Part shown: piece by piece, positions 53,817 to 63,830 of the stretch
How the letters are laid out: each line of letters starts with the position of its first letter
Numbering within the stretch: the first letter of the stretch is position 1
NCBI RefSeq assembly: GCF_022810305.1
Contig: NZ_JALGQH010000013.1
Location: 1 to 64,000 of the forward strand
DNA from: Rhodococcus sp. ARC_M6
Lineage (GTDB): Bacteria > Actinomycetota > Actinomycetes > Mycobacteriales > Mycobacteriaceae
Direction: 5' to 3'
Length of the DNA: 64,000 nt
The notes under the pieces: model-generated
Database searches by the model: none
What the model was told of the DNA's origin: nothing
The model's input: the letters and a program-made list of their open reading frames with translations, nothing else
Position numbers and translations under genes: made by a program

Positions 53817-54686
53817 TCAGGCCTCGGTGGCCGGTGCCTCTGCGGCGGGGGCAGCCTCAGCCTCGGCAGCCGGAGCTGCTTCTTCGGCGGGAGCAGCTTC
53901 AGCGGCGGGTGCAACGTCGGAGAGCAGTTCCTGCTCCCACTCGGTGAGGGGCTCGCCGGCTGCAGTCTCGGGCTTTGCGTCCTTGTCGGCGCTCAGTCCG
54001 GCACGCGCCTGCAGGCCCTCGGCAACCGCGGAAGCGACAACCTTGGTGAGCAGTGCTGCGGAGCGGATGGCGTCGTCGTTGCCCGGGATCGGGTAGTCGA
54101 CGAGGTCGGGGTCGCAGTTGGTGTCCAGGATCGCGATGACCGGGATGTTCAGCTTGCGAGCCTCGGCAACTGCCAGGTGCTCCTTGTTGGTGTCGACGAT
54201 CCACACAGCGGAAGGAACCTTGGCCATGTCGCGGATACCACCGAGGGTGCGATCCAGCTTGGTCATCTCACGCGTGAGCATGAGGATTTCCTTCTTGGTG
54301 CGACCTTCGAATCCACCGGTCTGCTCCATTGCCTCAAGCTCCTTGAGGCGGATGAGACGCTTGTGGACGGTGGTGAAGTTGGTGAGCATGCCGCCGAGCC
54401 AACGCTGGTTGACGTAGGGCATTCCGACGCGAGTGGCCTCAGAAGCGATGGACTCCTGTGCCTGCTTCTTGGTGCCGACGAAGAGGACGCTGCCGCCGTG
54501 GGCAACCGTCTCCTTGACGAACTCGTACGCCTTGTCGATGTACGTCAGCGTCTGCTGGAGGTCGATGATGTAGATGCCGTTGCGGTCGGTCAAGATGAAA
54601 CGCTTCATCTTCGGGTTCCAACGACGGGTCTGGTGCCCGAAGTGGGTACCGCTGTCGAGCATCTGCCGCATAGTTACAACAGGCAT
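53817..54686 (-). CDS. rpsB: 30S ribosomal protein S2
   Basis: The 289-residue product is S2: [44 protein letters not shown]-like [20 protein letters not shown] and [20 protein letters not shown]. The C-terminal ~35 residues are Ala/Glu-rich low-complexity, longer than in E. coli. ATG at 54686 follows a GAGAGAGAA site. It heads the rpsB-tsf operon, divergent from the M23 peptidase. Confidence 0.96.
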   Translation of the reverse strand: MPVVTMRQMLDSGTHFGHQTRRWNPKMKRFILTDRNGIYIIDLQQTLTYIDKAYEFVKETVAHGGSVLFVGTKKQAQESIASEATRVGMPYVNQRWLGGMLTNFTTVHKRLIRLKELEAMEQTGGFEGRTKKEILMLTREMTKLDRTLGGIRDMAKVPSAVWIVDTNKEHLAVAEARKLNIPVIAILDTNCDPDLVDYPIPGNDDAIRSAALLTKVVASAVAEGLQARAGLSADKDAKPETAAGEPLTEWEQELLSDVAPAAEAAPAEEAAPAAEAEAAPAAEAPATEA

Positions 54687-54990
54687 TGTTGTTCTCTCTC
54701 TCAATTCGGTTGCTGCGCAGTGCCGGTGGCACCGCGCCCTGGCGCCCACACGGCCGTCGGACCCGTATCCGGAAATACAGGACCAGCCGAAGGCCGAAAA
54801 AACGTGCGCGGGCGCGCGAAGTCGGACTGTGCGAACACAGACCGCTCGACAAGTGTACGTCCTTGTCCGGCAATGCCATAACCAGGCCGATACCGCAAGG
54901 CACTCTTCCCGATTGGGGATACCACCCAAACCTGTGGATAACCATCTTGATCTGCGCTTTCACGGCATCGGCAGAGCTCAGGATCAGGGG
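54687..54990. other. Divergent promoter region of rpsB and the M23 peptidase
   Basis: This 304-base gap has no gene. It must hold the rpsB operon promoter, reading left, and a promoter for the M23 gene, reading right. No operator can be assigned. Confidence 0.6.
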
Positions 54991-55500
54991 ATGACACCTT
55001 CCGCATTGCTGCGGCGCATCGCCGTCACACTGTGCACGCCGGCCCTGATGGCCACCTTTTCCATCAACCCACAGGCCTTCGCGGATTCGCGATTCGACTG
55101 GCCGTTGATGCCCCAACCCCGGGTCGAGCGAGTCTTCGACAATCCGGAGAAGAACTGGCTCCCCGGGCATCGTGGTGTCGACCTGGCGGGAGCCATCGAT
55201 CAGGCGGTGCTCTCAGCCGGCACTGGAACCGTGGCCTTCGCCGGGACGGTTGCAGGAAAGCCGGTGGTATCCATCGACCACGTCGGGGGCGTCCGAACTA
55301 CCTATGAACCTGTCACGGCAGTGGTCGCGGCGGGCGAACGCGTGGGAATCGGAACGATGATCGGCACACTCGAACCGGGACACGAGGGCTGCGCCGTGGC
55401 CGCTTGTCTCCATTGGGGACTACGACGCGGCCGTGAGTACCTGGATCCTCTCGGCTTGATCCACGATCAGCCGCTCCGACTCAAACCACTTCGACGCTGA
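54991..55500 (+). CDS. M23-family metallopeptidase, exported
   Basis: The 169-residue product has a signal peptide (about residues 1-31) and an M23/LytM domain with HRGVDLAGAIDQAVLSAGTG (His and Asp zinc ligands) and LHWGLRRG (second His). It probably cuts peptidoglycan peptides. It matches the position of the mycobacterial Rv2891. ATG at 54991 follows CAGGATCAGGGG. Confidence 0.88.
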   Translation: MTPSALLRRIAVTLCTPALMATFSINPQAFADSRFDWPLMPQPRVERVFDNPEKNWLPGHRGVDLAGAIDQAVLSAGTGTVAFAGTVAGKPVVSIDHVGGVRTTYEPVTAVVAAGERVGIGTMIGTLEPGHEGCAVAACLHWGLRRGREYLDPLGLIHDQPLRLKPLRR

Positions 55501-55511
55501 CGAAGCGGGCA

Positions 55512-56630
55512 TCAACGCCATTCGGCGACGGCGTGGCGCCCGGCAGAATCGGCGAAGTCGTCGGCAACCATGGCAGCCAACTCCATGAACGCCCGCTTGG
55601 TTGCCGGCCGGAGCAATTCCAGGTCCATGACCGATCCTTCGGCGAGGTGTTCGTCGAAGGGCACTACCTTGACCGCCCGGCACCGACGCATGAAGTAATC
55701 GGTGAGCGCGTCCATGTCGATGACACTCGAACCGGGGCGCGCGGCACTGACGACAACAACGGTTCGCTCGACCAAGTGCCCGTATCCATGCATCTGCAAC
55801 CAGTCCAAGGTTGCAGCAGCGCTTCGCGCGCCGTCGACCGCCGGCGAACTGACCAGCACCAATGAATTGGCGAGGTCGAGAACCCCGGTCATTGCGGAAT
55901 GCATGATCCCGGTTCCGCAGTCGGTCAGAATGATGTTGTAGTACACCTGCAAGATGTCGATGACCTGGCGATAGTCATCTTCACTGAACGCTTCGGAGAT
56001 AGCCGGATCCTGCTCGCTCGCCAAGACCTCGAGCCGACTGGGCGCCTGCGAAGTGTGGATCCGCACATCCGAGTAGCTGTTGATATCCGGCCTCGCCGCG
56101 ATCAGATCCCGAACCGTCGACCGTGTCTGCAACGGAACACGCTGCGCCAACGTCCCGAAATCCGGGTTGGCGTCGACAGCTACAACACAGTCGCCGCGAA
56201 GTGAGGCGAATGTCGATCCGAGTCCGACGGTGACCGTTGTCTTGCCCACTCCCCCTTTGAGCGAAAGCAGGGCAATTCGGTAGTCGTTTCGGATCGGCTG
56301 CTCGATCCGCGCCACCAGCGCCTGGTCACGGAGATCGGAGCTGGACTCTCCGAGATTGACAAACCCTCCGGTAGCCCGATGAAGGCCCCGTCGCCAACCG
56401 CCACGCGGAGTTCGCCTCGCATGCTTCAGTAATGCATCAGCAACCAAGTCCTGATTGGTAACTTGCTGTTGACTCGACTGGCCTGCAGCTTGCGGTGGCG
56501 CCGACCACGACTCCTGTGCCCACGCCTGAGATTCCGGCGCAGGAACCGGCACCAGGGCGATGGGAGTCGGTTCTGCAACCCAGGCAGTCTGGCCGGCCTG
56601 CGGCAGGTGTTCCACGTTTTGGCGATTCAC
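55512..56630 (-). CDS. MinD/ParA-like ATPase with Pro-rich N-terminus
   Basis: The 372-residue product has a Pro/Ala/Gln-rich N-terminal region (about 1-70, PVPAPESQAWAQ) followed by a deviant Walker A (LLSLKGGVGKTTVTVGLGST), VVAVDANPDFGTLAQRVP (switch I) and YYNIILTDCGTGIMHSAMTG (Walker B region). It resembles EspI-like MinD/ParA proteins of type VII secretion or localisation. No secretion gene is near. It lies between the M23 peptidase and xerC, where mycobacteria have other genes, so its presence here is an insertion into the conserved block. GTG at 56630 follows GGGGGAA. Confidence 0.85.
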   Translation of the reverse strand: MNRQNVEHLPQAGQTAWVAEPTPIALVPVPAPESQAWAQESWSAPPQAAGQSSQQQVTNQDLVADALLKHARRTPRGGWRRGLHRATGGFVNLGESSSDLRDQALVARIEQPIRNDYRIALLSLKGGVGKTTVTVGLGSTFASLRGDCVVAVDANPDFGTLAQRVPLQTRSTVRDLIAARPDINSYSDVRIHTSQAPSRLEVLASEQDPAISEAFSEDDYRQVIDILQVYYNIILTDCGTGIMHSAMTGVLDLANSLVLVSSPAVDGARSAAATLDWLQMHGYGHLVERTVVVVSAARPGSSVIDMDALTDYFMRRCRAVKVVPFDEHLAEGSVMDLELLRPATKRAFMELAAMVADDFADSAGRHAVAEWR

Positions 56631-56753
56631 GATTCCCCCGGAAATTGCATATCATCGAGCGGCACAACATGGTTGTCCAACCTTGCCGATTCTCCACTCT
56701 TTCACTTCGCGACGCTACCAAATCACGCAACAGAACTCCCGCCACGAAAATTT

Positions 56754-57686
56754 TCATGCCCGTGGATGCGCCTGATCGTGGACTGCCCGGAGTCGTTCGA
56801 CCGATACATGCGTGTACAGCTGAGTAGTCGCCAGGCTCGAATGTCCGAGCAATTCCTGGACTACGCGAAGGTCCGCTCCACCTTCCAGCAAATGCGTCGC
56901 TGCCGAATGCCGCAGTCCGTGTGGTGCCAGATTCGGAGCTCCGGGAACCGCCGCCACACTCTCGTGCACTACCGACCGCGCCTGGCGTTGATCGAGTCGT
57001 CCGCCGCGCTTGCCCAGCAACAGTGCGCTGCCGGATTTCTCCGACGCCATCATCGGCCTTCCGGACTCGAGCCACTGCTCGATTGCCGATTCGGCCGGCA
57101 ACCCGTACGGCACCGACCGCTCCTTGTTTCCCTTACCGAGCACACGCAACAACCGACGATCCGCATCCACGGATTCCAGGTCGAGTCCACACAGTTCCCC
57201 CACACGAATTCCGGTGGAATACAAAAGTTCCATGATCAATCGATCGCGAAGTGCAACCGGATCACGTTGTTGCGCTCCAATTTTCGACGCTTCCATCGCC
57301 TCGATGGCCTGATTCTGACGCAACACGACCGGCAAAGTCCGCTGGGCCGGCGGGGCAGTCAACCGCGAGCCTGGGTCGGCCGAAATGCGAGCAGTCTGTG
57401 CAAGCCACGCCGTGAATCCCCGCGCCGACGACACTCGCCGTGCGACCGTCGTTCGGGCCGTTCCCGCCGCATTCTGTGCGGCCAGCCAAGAACGGAGTAC
57501 CCGCAGATCCAGTTCAGCCAGTTCGACGCCAGCCGACTGCCCGGCAAGATGCTCGAGCAACGACCGGACATCACCGACGTACGCGCGGATGGTGTGCTCC
57601 GAACGCCCACGCCCGAGTCGCAGGTGTTCGGCATAGGCATCGAGATGGATCGACAGCGACTGCGGCAATTCGTCATACATCCTCAT
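56754..57686 (-). CDS. xerC: Tyrosine recombinase XerC
   Basis: The 310-residue product resolves chromosome dimers. Catalytic residues are in [20 protein letters not shown] (Arg), [20 protein letters not shown] (His-x-x-Arg), [16 protein letters not shown] (His and Tyr). The start at 57686 has a weak GAGGCAGG site; ATG at 57680 is an alternative. It lies between the MinD-like gene and dprA region, the mycobacterial order. Confidence 0.93.
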   Translation of the reverse strand: MRMYDELPQSLSIHLDAYAEHLRLGRGRSEHTIRAYVGDVRSLLEHLAGQSAGVELAELDLRVLRSWLAAQNAAGTARTTVARRVSSARGFTAWLAQTARISADPGSRLTAPPAQRTLPVVLRQNQAIEAMEASKIGAQQRDPVALRDRLIMELLYSTGIRVGELCGLDLESVDADRRLLRVLGKGNKERSVPYGLPAESAIEQWLESGRPMMASEKSGSALLLGKRGGRLDQRQARSVVHESVAAVPGAPNLAPHGLRHSAATHLLEGGADLRVVQELLGHSSLATTQLYTHVSVERLRAVHDQAHPRA

Positions 57687-57740
57687 AAGGTTGCCTGCCT
57701 CGTGTAAAACGTCAAACACCCTCGCCGATACGGTTGGTCG

Positions 57741-58955
57741 GTGAACCGCGCAATTCCCTTGAAGATGCTAGGCATTCTGGCCCTGATTTCAGCAATCGCA
57801 CCACTCGCCACCGACATGTATCTGCCGGGACTGCCGATCATGGCCGAGTCACTCGACACATCCGCCGCCAGCGTCCAATTGACGCTGACAACATTCATGG
57901 CCGGACTGGGAATCGGTCAGCTGATCATCGGGCCGATCTCCGACGGAATCGGGCGTCGACGCCTCCTGCTCGGCGCCGCAGCGATCACCACGCTGGCAAG
58001 TGCTGCGTGCGCTCTCGCACCCTCCATTGAATTCCTGATCGGCGCACGCCTGATCCAAGGCCTCAGCGGCGGGGCTGCGATCGTGCTCGCCCGCGCATGC
58101 ATTGCCGATCGCGCCCGAGGCAACGGAGCGGCGAAGTTGTTCAGCATGATGATGATCATCGGCGGCGTCGCTCCCGTCATCGCCCCACTTCTCGGTGGAG
58201 TGCTCCTCGGTCCGGTTGGGTGGAGAGGCATCTTCTGGGTACTGACGGCGGCGGGCGTCGTCATGGTTGCCGGCGTGATCACCCTGGTACCGGAAACATT
58301 GCCACCGGAACGGCGGCACGGCGGCGGATTGAAAGCACTAGTCGCGAACCTGGGCTACGTCACCGGAAACCGTCGTTATCTCGGCTACGCGCTCGCCTTC
58401 ATATTCGGATTCGGCGCCCTGTTCTCATACATCTCCGCGTCACCGTTTGTCGTACAGAACGTCCTGGGATTGACCCCGTCACAATTTTCGATGGTGTTTG
58501 CGGTCAACGCGGTGGGCATGGTTGTGTCGGCAACCATCACGGCACGACTACTCAGCCGCGTGAATGCACGTACTCTCTTGATCTTCGGAGTTGGCCTGCT
58601 CACACTATCTGGTTTCGCATTATACTGCGCTGCAGCGCTTTTCAACTCAACCAATCCGGCTGCCCTACTCATTCCGCTGTTCGTTTCGGTATCGAGCATC
58701 GGATTTATCATGGGTAACGCAACAGCGCTTGCCCAGGGCGAGGTCACCGCGGCAGCCGGTACCGGCTCCGCATTGATGGGCGCGGGCCAGTTCGGATTGG
58801 CGGCAGCAGTGTCACCGCTGGTGGGAATTGCCGGACCGGATACCGCCGTTCCGATGGCTGTAGCAATTCCCACCTTCGGCTTGCTCGCCGCATTGGCGTT
58901 GACCCTACTCACCCGAAGCTGTGATGCCGAAGAGAAACTGTCGACGAAGCGTTAA
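57741..58955 (+). CDS. Bcr/CflA-type MFS drug transporter
   Basis: The 404-residue product has 12 transmembrane helices and the Bcr/CflA N-terminal signature [20 protein letters not shown], plus [12 protein letters not shown] in the first cytoplasmic loop. It exports drugs or other small molecules by proton antiport. GTG at 57741 has no strong ribosome binding site. It is convergent with the siderophore reductase, overlapping it by 4 bases. Confidence 0.9.
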   Translation: MNRAIPLKMLGILALISAIAPLATDMYLPGLPIMAESLDTSAASVQLTLTTFMAGLGIGQLIIGPISDGIGRRRLLLGAAAITTLASAACALAPSIEFLIGARLIQGLSGGAAIVLARACIADRARGNGAAKLFSMMMIIGGVAPVIAPLLGGVLLGPVGWRGIFWVLTAAGVVMVAGVITLVPETLPPERRHGGGLKALVANLGYVTGNRRYLGYALAFIFGFGALFSYISASPFVVQNVLGLTPSQFSMVFAVNAVGMVVSATITARLLSRVNARTLLIFGVGLLTLSGFALYCAAALFNSTNPAALLIPLFVSVSSIGFIMGNATALAQGEVTAAAGTGSALMGAGQFGLAAAVSPLVGIAGPDTAVPMAVAIPTFGLLAALALTLLTRSCDAEEKLSTKR

Positions 58956-59722
58956 CGTTCGGACACTGCCAATTCCGACTTCCAGACCCTGAATCCCTCT
59001 TCTGTACGTCCCCGACGCCAGTAACCTGAGATCGATGCGGATCCCGCTGGAACACCGCGATCCTTCCGGATGTACGAGCGCAGATTATGCATGACAGCTT
59101 GCGCCTCGCCGTGAATGAATACCTGGGGAGAACCCGGGAGCCATTCGAGTGCCCTCACTGCCGCGATTAGCGGTGCATTGTCGCCGGCTGATTCCTCGCC
59201 GACTAGGTCCGAGGACGCACCTCGGTACACCCAACTGACGACAACGCCTTTCGGGGTGTCGATGGCAATCTTGTCCTCGACCCCGCCGACCTCGAGGACG
59301 ACGTAACCGATTGCATCTGGCGAAAGCCGCTCGACGGCGGCTGAAATTGCCGGAATCGCAGATTCATCACCCGCATAGAGATGCCAATCCGCCGATACTG
59401 CCGGCGAAAAGGCGCCGCCGGGCCCTCTCATGGTTATCTCAGCACCATCTGACACGGACGCAGCCCACGGGCCCGCTATCCCCACGTCACCGTGAACCAC
59501 AAAATCAATCGCAATCTCGCGAGCTTTGCTGTCGTAACTTCGGATCGTGTACGTCCGAAGCACCAAGTCGTCAGCAGTTGCGAATTCGATCTTCACATAC
59601 GAGTCACTGAACGCACTGGGAGTGAAGCTATCGAATCCTGGACCGCCGAGAAACACCCGCACCATGTGTGGGGTCAATTTCTGCGTACGCAGGACGGTCA
59701 GTGTTGTCGTCGGCTTGGCCAC
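58952..59722 (-). CDS. Siderophore-interacting protein (FAD ferric reductase)
   Basis: The 256-residue product binds FAD (RTYTIRSYDSKAREIAIDFV) and has the siderophore-reductase C-terminal part with QVFIHGEAQAVMHNLRSYIR. It reduces ferric siderophores in the cytosol to release iron. GTG at 59722 with GGAGG 8 bases upstream is the best start. An IdeR-like box lies 17 bases upstream, so it should be iron-repressed. Confidence 0.9.
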   Translation of the reverse strand: MAKPTTTLTVLRTQKLTPHMVRVFLGGPGFDSFTPSAFSDSYVKIEFATADDLVLRTYTIRSYDSKAREIAIDFVVHGDVGIAGPWAASVSDGAEITMRGPGGAFSPAVSADWHLYAGDESAIPAISAAVERLSPDAIGYVVLEVGGVEDKIAIDTPKGVVVSWVYRGASSDLVGEESAGDNAPLIAAVRALEWLPGSPQVFIHGEAQAVMHNLRSYIRKDRGVPAGSASISGYWRRGRTEEGFRVWKSELAVSER

Positions 59723-59738
59723 AGCCACATCCTCCAAA

Positions 59739-59754
59739 GTTAGTGTTACCTAAC
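59739..59754. promoter_or_regulatory. IdeR (iron box) candidate upstream of the siderophore reductase
   Basis: GTTAGTGTTACCTAAC has 5-bp palindromic ends (GTTAG / CTAAC). On the gene's strand, TTAGGTAACACTAAC matches the 19-bp IdeR consensus (TTAGGTTAGGCTAACCTAA) at most positions of its left half and centre. It lies 17 bases from the GTG start. Function and position agree; the right half is weaker. Confidence 0.8.
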
Positions 59755-59952
59755 GATGGTACATGGATTTCCGATTTACGACGGTCGAGAGAAAAGAAAC
59801 ACGGCCGGTCGATCTCACAGATAACCGGTCGGATCGGCAGACGGTAAATAGCTCAAACCGACCAACCCGAATGAGTGAACGGAAATACCGTAACGATATC
59901 TTCGTGGAAAGTCTTCAAATTCCGACCAACAGCAAAGCAAGGGTAAATACAA

Positions 59953-59987
59953 CTCTGGCACCCCACAAATTCTGTGGGGTGCCAGAG
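59953..59987 (-). terminator. 15-bp perfect hairpin downstream of lsr2
   Basis: CTCTGGCACCCCACA (59953-59967) and TGTGGGGTGCCAGAG (59973-59987) pair perfectly around AATTC. It lies 15 bases beyond the lsr2 stop. Confidence 0.92.
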
Positions 59988-60001
59988 AAGTTCAATGCAC
60001 T

Positions 60002-60361
60002 CTAGTGTGCTGCATCGAATGCGTCGATGATTTCTGCCTTGATGCGGCCACGCGGTGCAACCTCGTAGCCATTCTTCGCTGCCCAGTCACGGATAGCCTG
60101 CAAGGTCTCCTTGGAGCGCCCCGAACCCGATGTGGCCTGCGGAGATGTGAGCTGCGACTTCTTGCCGCGACGAGTGGTCACCTTGGCTGCAGCGTCGACG
60201 AACGGCTTGACCGCGGCGTCGAACTTTTCTGCATTGGTAGCGCGAAGATCGATCACATAATCGGTTCCCTGGTAGGAGAACTCGATACGATCACCGAAAC
60301 CGTCATCGATCGGCTTACCGTCAAGATCGTCAATGAGTTGCCGAATCAGCTTCTCAGCCAT
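60002..60361 (-). CDS. lsr2: Lsr2 nucleoid-associated protein
   Basis: The 119-residue product has an N-terminal oligomerisation domain (about 1-60, RIEFSYQGTDYVIDLRATNA) and a C-terminal DNA-binding domain with AIRDWAAKNGYEVAPRGRIK, where RGR inserts in the AT minor groove. Lsr2 silences foreign AT-rich DNA. The linker is short and Thr/Lys/Ser-rich. ATG at 60361 follows AGAGGAG. It is a paralogue-like copy beside the siderophore gene, as the standard mycobacterial lsr2 sits elsewhere. Confidence 0.92.
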   Translation of the reverse strand: MAEKLIRQLIDDLDGKPIDDGFGDRIEFSYQGTDYVIDLRATNAEKFDAAVKPFVDAAAKVTTRRGKKSQLTSPQATSGSGRSKETLQAIRDWAAKNGYEVAPRGRIKAEIIDAFDAAH

Positions 60362-60841
60362 TGCACTCCTCTTTCAATGAATGTTTCGCTTTCGGTTCAC
60401 AATACACAGATTCTCGCCCATGTAACAAAGATGCCCTCAGAATCGATCCGACATCGAACAGACCCCGCGGTACGAATTGGGGATGGGTTAGCGACATTGC
60501 ATTGCTTCAAACGTGATGCTAGCACCACACCGGGCCGATTCATTTCGATGACCGATAGGCGGCATCACTCACATCTCTATCTCGCCGATACCGACTAATC
60601 GGAGTTTAGGCACATCGACCTGAGACTTTCCTGAGACTTGCTCACGACATTGATGCGCACGAAGCCAGTCACACTCCCGCATCCCGCCGACATATCCGCA
60701 TGCCCACCCTGCGAAAACGCCCTGACATGCCGACAACCCGAATCTCTTGCACTCACACCGATCTGCCCAATGATTTCGACGAACCATCCAGCAAATGGCC
60801 GATCACACCATATCCAACCAAATCGGCTGAAACGGCGAGGG
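60362..60841. other. Stretch without a supported gene, lsr2 promoter side
   Basis: The left part holds the lsr2 promoter and leader and is AT-richer than average. Open frames further right (60638-60940, 60700-61071, 60595-60882) have no recognisable product. I see nothing else. Confidence 0.5.
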
Positions 60842-61969
60842 CTATTTGGCACGAAACCATCCGCTGCCATCGGAACCGACAAATCCCTCCAACTCGAGCA
60901 GCGGAAGCGTCGCGCGTACCTGAGAAATCAGCAACCCTGATCCCTCGGACAACTCATTCGTGCTCCGTGAACCGGCTCCGGGTAATGCTTCGTAGACGAG
61001 ACGAGAATTACCTTTCAATGAGTCGATGTCACGAACCGCTGCGGCATCGGATTCCGAGTCGACAAGATTGAAGGGTCCGGACACCTCTACTACATCCACG
61101 GCATTCGCCACCAAATGGGCTTCTCCTTCGCGGATCATTCGATGGCAACCAGCCGACGAGGCCGATGTCACCGGCCCGGGGACTGCCATTACAGGATGCC
61201 CGAGTTTCCGCGCCCAATTCGCAGTGTTCCGCGCACCGCTGCGCCATCCTGCTTCGACAACGACAACACCGTCGGATAATGCCGCGACCAATCGGTTTCG
61301 GGCCAAGAATCTGAACTTGGCCGGCGTCGTTCCCGGCGGATACTCACTTACCACCGCGCCCGAGTTCACAATCTGACGCAATAGACGCGCGTGCCCTGAC
61401 GGATAGGCACGATCTACTCCGCAGGCCAGCACTGCAACAGTGGTCCCACCGACACCCAACGCTGCACGGTGAGCTGCCCCGTCGATCCCGAAGGCCGCAC
61501 CGGAGGTCACTGTCCAACCGTCCACTGCCAGATCACCCGCGATCTCGGCGGTGACATGTTCCCCGTAGGACGTCGAGGCCCGAGTTCCCACAATCGCCAC
61601 CGACCGTTCCGTCAATTCCGAAAGGTCGCGAGAACCCAAGACCCACAGAACAAATGGCGGTACCTCACCCGACGCTGCATCAAGCCCGTCGAATGCGAGC
61701 AGTCGCCAGGCCGGCCATTCGGGGGAATCCGGCGTGACCAACCTTCCGCCCATCGCGGCCATCAGATCCAGATCACGTTGCGCCGTATCGATATGTGCAC
61801 GGGCGCGAGTCTTCTCCTCCAATGACGACGGCAGGTCACGGGTCTTCACTGCGTGCGCAGTCTCCTCGACTCCGAGGTGCTCGACCAATGCCGACAGGTG
61901 GACGCTCGGTCCTTGAGCAACCGTCGACAGGTATGCCCAAGCGAGTTGTTGCGGATCATGCGCGGTCAT
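60842..61969 (-). CDS. dprA: DNA-processing protein DprA
   Basis: The 375-residue product has a Rossmann-like core with VAIVGTRASTSYGEHVTAEI, GWTVTSGAAFGIDGAAHRAA and VVSEYPPGTTPAKFRFLARN, typical of DprA, which binds incoming single-stranded DNA and loads RecA. The last ~70 residues form a winged-helix (DML1-like) domain. ATG at 61969 overlaps the comM stop (ATGA). Order yraN-comM-dprA matches mycobacteria. Competence is not known in the genus, so the role may be DNA repair. Confidence 0.93.
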   Translation of the reverse strand: MTAHDPQQLAWAYLSTVAQGPSVHLSALVEHLGVEETAHAVKTRDLPSSLEEKTRARAHIDTAQRDLDLMAAMGGRLVTPDSPEWPAWRLLAFDGLDAASGEVPPFVLWVLGSRDLSELTERSVAIVGTRASTSYGEHVTAEIAGDLAVDGWTVTSGAAFGIDGAAHRAALGVGGTTVAVLACGVDRAYPSGHARLLRQIVNSGAVVSEYPPGTTPAKFRFLARNRLVAALSDGVVVVEAGWRSGARNTANWARKLGHPVMAVPGPVTSASSAGCHRMIREGEAHLVANAVDVVEVSGPFNLVDSESDAAAVRDIDSLKGNSRLVYEALPGAGSRSTNELSEGSGLLISQVRATLPLLELEGFVGSDGSGWFRAK

Positions 61970-63474
61970 TGGAACCCCCTGTCCCTGAAATCGAGTGCTG
62001 TCACGACCTGATCTGCCCCGGGCATGGTTTCGCCGGCCAAATCCGACACTGTCCACGCAACTCTGATCGCCCGATCTGCCCCTCGAGCAGTGATCAAGCC
62101 CTTCCGGAGTGCACGCTCAACGGGCGCCAAGGCCTCACGGGAAAGTCGGAACTTCTGCCGCAGCGCCGGCCCCGGCACTTCGGCGTTTGTTCGCCATCCG
62201 TATTCACTCCAGCGCTCCGATGCCGCGTCCCGCGCCGCCGCCACTCGGATTCGCACACTCTCGGTGCTCTCCCCCACCTCGTCGATCAGCGCGCCGGTTG
62301 CTACCGCCTGCATCCGTATTCTGATATCGACGCGATCCAGTAGTGGGCCCGAAAGTTTGCCGAGATAGCGACGCCGCGCTGCGGGCGCGCACACACAATC
62401 CGCGTCACGTGGCGGCGCGCACGGGCACGGATTTGCGGCCAGGATCAGTTGGAATCGTGCCGGGTACCTCGCGACGCCGTCCCGGCGGGCAATGCGAACT
62501 TCGCCGTCTTCCAAGGGCGTTCGCAAAGCCTCGAGCACTTTGACGCCGATCTCGGCGCATTCGTCGAGGAACAGCACTCCGCGATGCGCCCGACTCACCG
62601 CACCCGGACGCGCCATCCCACTACCACCACCCACCAACGCACTCACCGACGAACTGTGATGCGGCGCAATAAACGGCGGCATATCGATCAACGGATGATC
62701 CGCAGTCAATACACCCGCCACCGAATGAATAGCCGTCACCTCCAACGCCTCACTCTCCGTCAACGGTGGCAATATCCCCGGAAGACGCTGCGCCAGCATC
62801 GTTTTCCCGATCCCCGGCGGACCCGTCAACATGAGATGATGGGCACCCGCCGCCGCCACTTCGATAGCCCACCTCGCATCCGCCTGCCCCACAACCTCAC
62901 TGAGGTCACTGACCCCAATCTCCTCAGCCCGCTCGAAAGGCTCCGGCACCGGCAGATAAACCTCACCCCGCAACCACGAAATCACCGAAGACAGATCGTC
63001 AGCGCCCAGCACCTCGATGCCCTTCACCAACCCTGCCTCCGCCATTGCCGCACGCGGAACAACCACCGTGCCCCACCCCGCCCGCTTCGCGGCCAACACC
63101 GCCGGCAGCACACCCCGCACCGTCCGCAACCGGCCATCCAACGCCAACTCCCCCAGAAAGACAGTTGACCGTAACTCCTTGCGCGGCAACTTTTTAGCCG
63201 CATCCAACACGGACAAGGCAAGGGCCAAATCGTAAACACTGCCGACTTTCGGCAACGTCGCCGGCGACAACGCCAAAATGACTTTGCTGTCCGGCCACTC
63301 CTCGTTGGAATTGGTGACGGCCGCGCGAATCCGATCCCTCGATTCATGCAAAGCCGTGTCCGGCAGACCCACCAAATGCACGGCGGGCAGACCCCGCCCG
63401 ATATCAGCCTCGATCTCCACGATCTGACCGTCGACGCCACTGACCGCCACCGAATGCGCCCGTCCCAGCGCCAT
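61966..63474 (-). CDS. comM: ComM / Mg-chelatase-like AAA ATPase
   Basis: The 502-residue product has a Lon-like N-terminal domain (about 1-170, SVAVSGVDGQIVEIEADIGR) and an AAA+ domain with Walker A MLTGPPGIGKTMLAQRLPGI and Walker B GVLFLDECAEIGVKVLEALR. ComM is a branch-migration helicase for DNA uptake and recombination. ATG at 63474 overlaps the yraN stop by one base. Ends overlapping dprA by 4 bases. Confidence 0.93.
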   Translation of the reverse strand: MALGRAHSVAVSGVDGQIVEIEADIGRGLPAVHLVGLPDTALHESRDRIRAAVTNSNEEWPDSKVILALSPATLPKVGSVYDLALALSVLDAAKKLPRKELRSTVFLGELALDGRLRTVRGVLPAVLAAKRAGWGTVVVPRAAMAEAGLVKGIEVLGADDLSSVISWLRGEVYLPVPEPFERAEEIGVSDLSEVVGQADARWAIEVAAAGAHHLMLTGPPGIGKTMLAQRLPGILPPLTESEALEVTAIHSVAGVLTADHPLIDMPPFIAPHHSSSVSALVGGGSGMARPGAVSRAHRGVLFLDECAEIGVKVLEALRTPLEDGEVRIARRDGVARYPARFQLILAANPCPCAPPRDADCVCAPAARRRYLGKLSGPLLDRVDIRIRMQAVATGALIDEVGESTESVRIRVAAARDAASERWSEYGWRTNAEVPGPALRQKFRLSREALAPVERALRKGLITARGADRAIRVAWTVSDLAGETMPGADQVVTALDFRDRGFQ

Positions 63475-63830
63475 CAGAACGCGTCCACAAAATGCTCGAT
63501 CACCGGTTCCTGATTACGACAAATCAAGACAGCCACCACATCGAAACGCACTTTCGACCACGATCGGCCCGAATCACCGAGCCACTGCAGCGCCAACACC
63601 CGAATCCGACGACGCTTCGCGAACGTCACTGCCTCCGCCGGCGACCCGTATCCCAGCCCGCTGCGCGTCTTCACCTCTATGAATACGATTCGATCGTCTT
63701 CGGTGGCAATGACATCCAGCTCGCCGTACCGGCATCGCCAATTCCGTTCGACGATGTCCAGACCAGCATCGATCAGGAATTCGGTAGCCAGATCCTCGCC
63801 TCGAGCACCCAACGCAATATTCCCCGCCAT
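63474..63830 (-). CDS. yraN: YraN-family endonuclease-like protein
   Basis: The 118-residue product is a UPF0102 protein with a nuclease-like core: AGLDIVERNWRCRYGELDVI and IVFIEVKTRSGLGYGSPAEA (the D..E.K motif). Its substrate is unknown. ATG at 63830 is preceded by GGGG; a GTG three bases upstream is equally possible. First gene of the yraN-comM-dprA unit. Confidence 0.9.
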   Translation of the reverse strand: MAGNIALGARGEDLATEFLIDAGLDIVERNWRCRYGELDVIATEDDRIVFIEVKTRSGLGYGSPAEAVTFAKRRRIRVLALQWLGDSGRSWSKVRFDVVAVLICRNQEPVIEHFVDAF

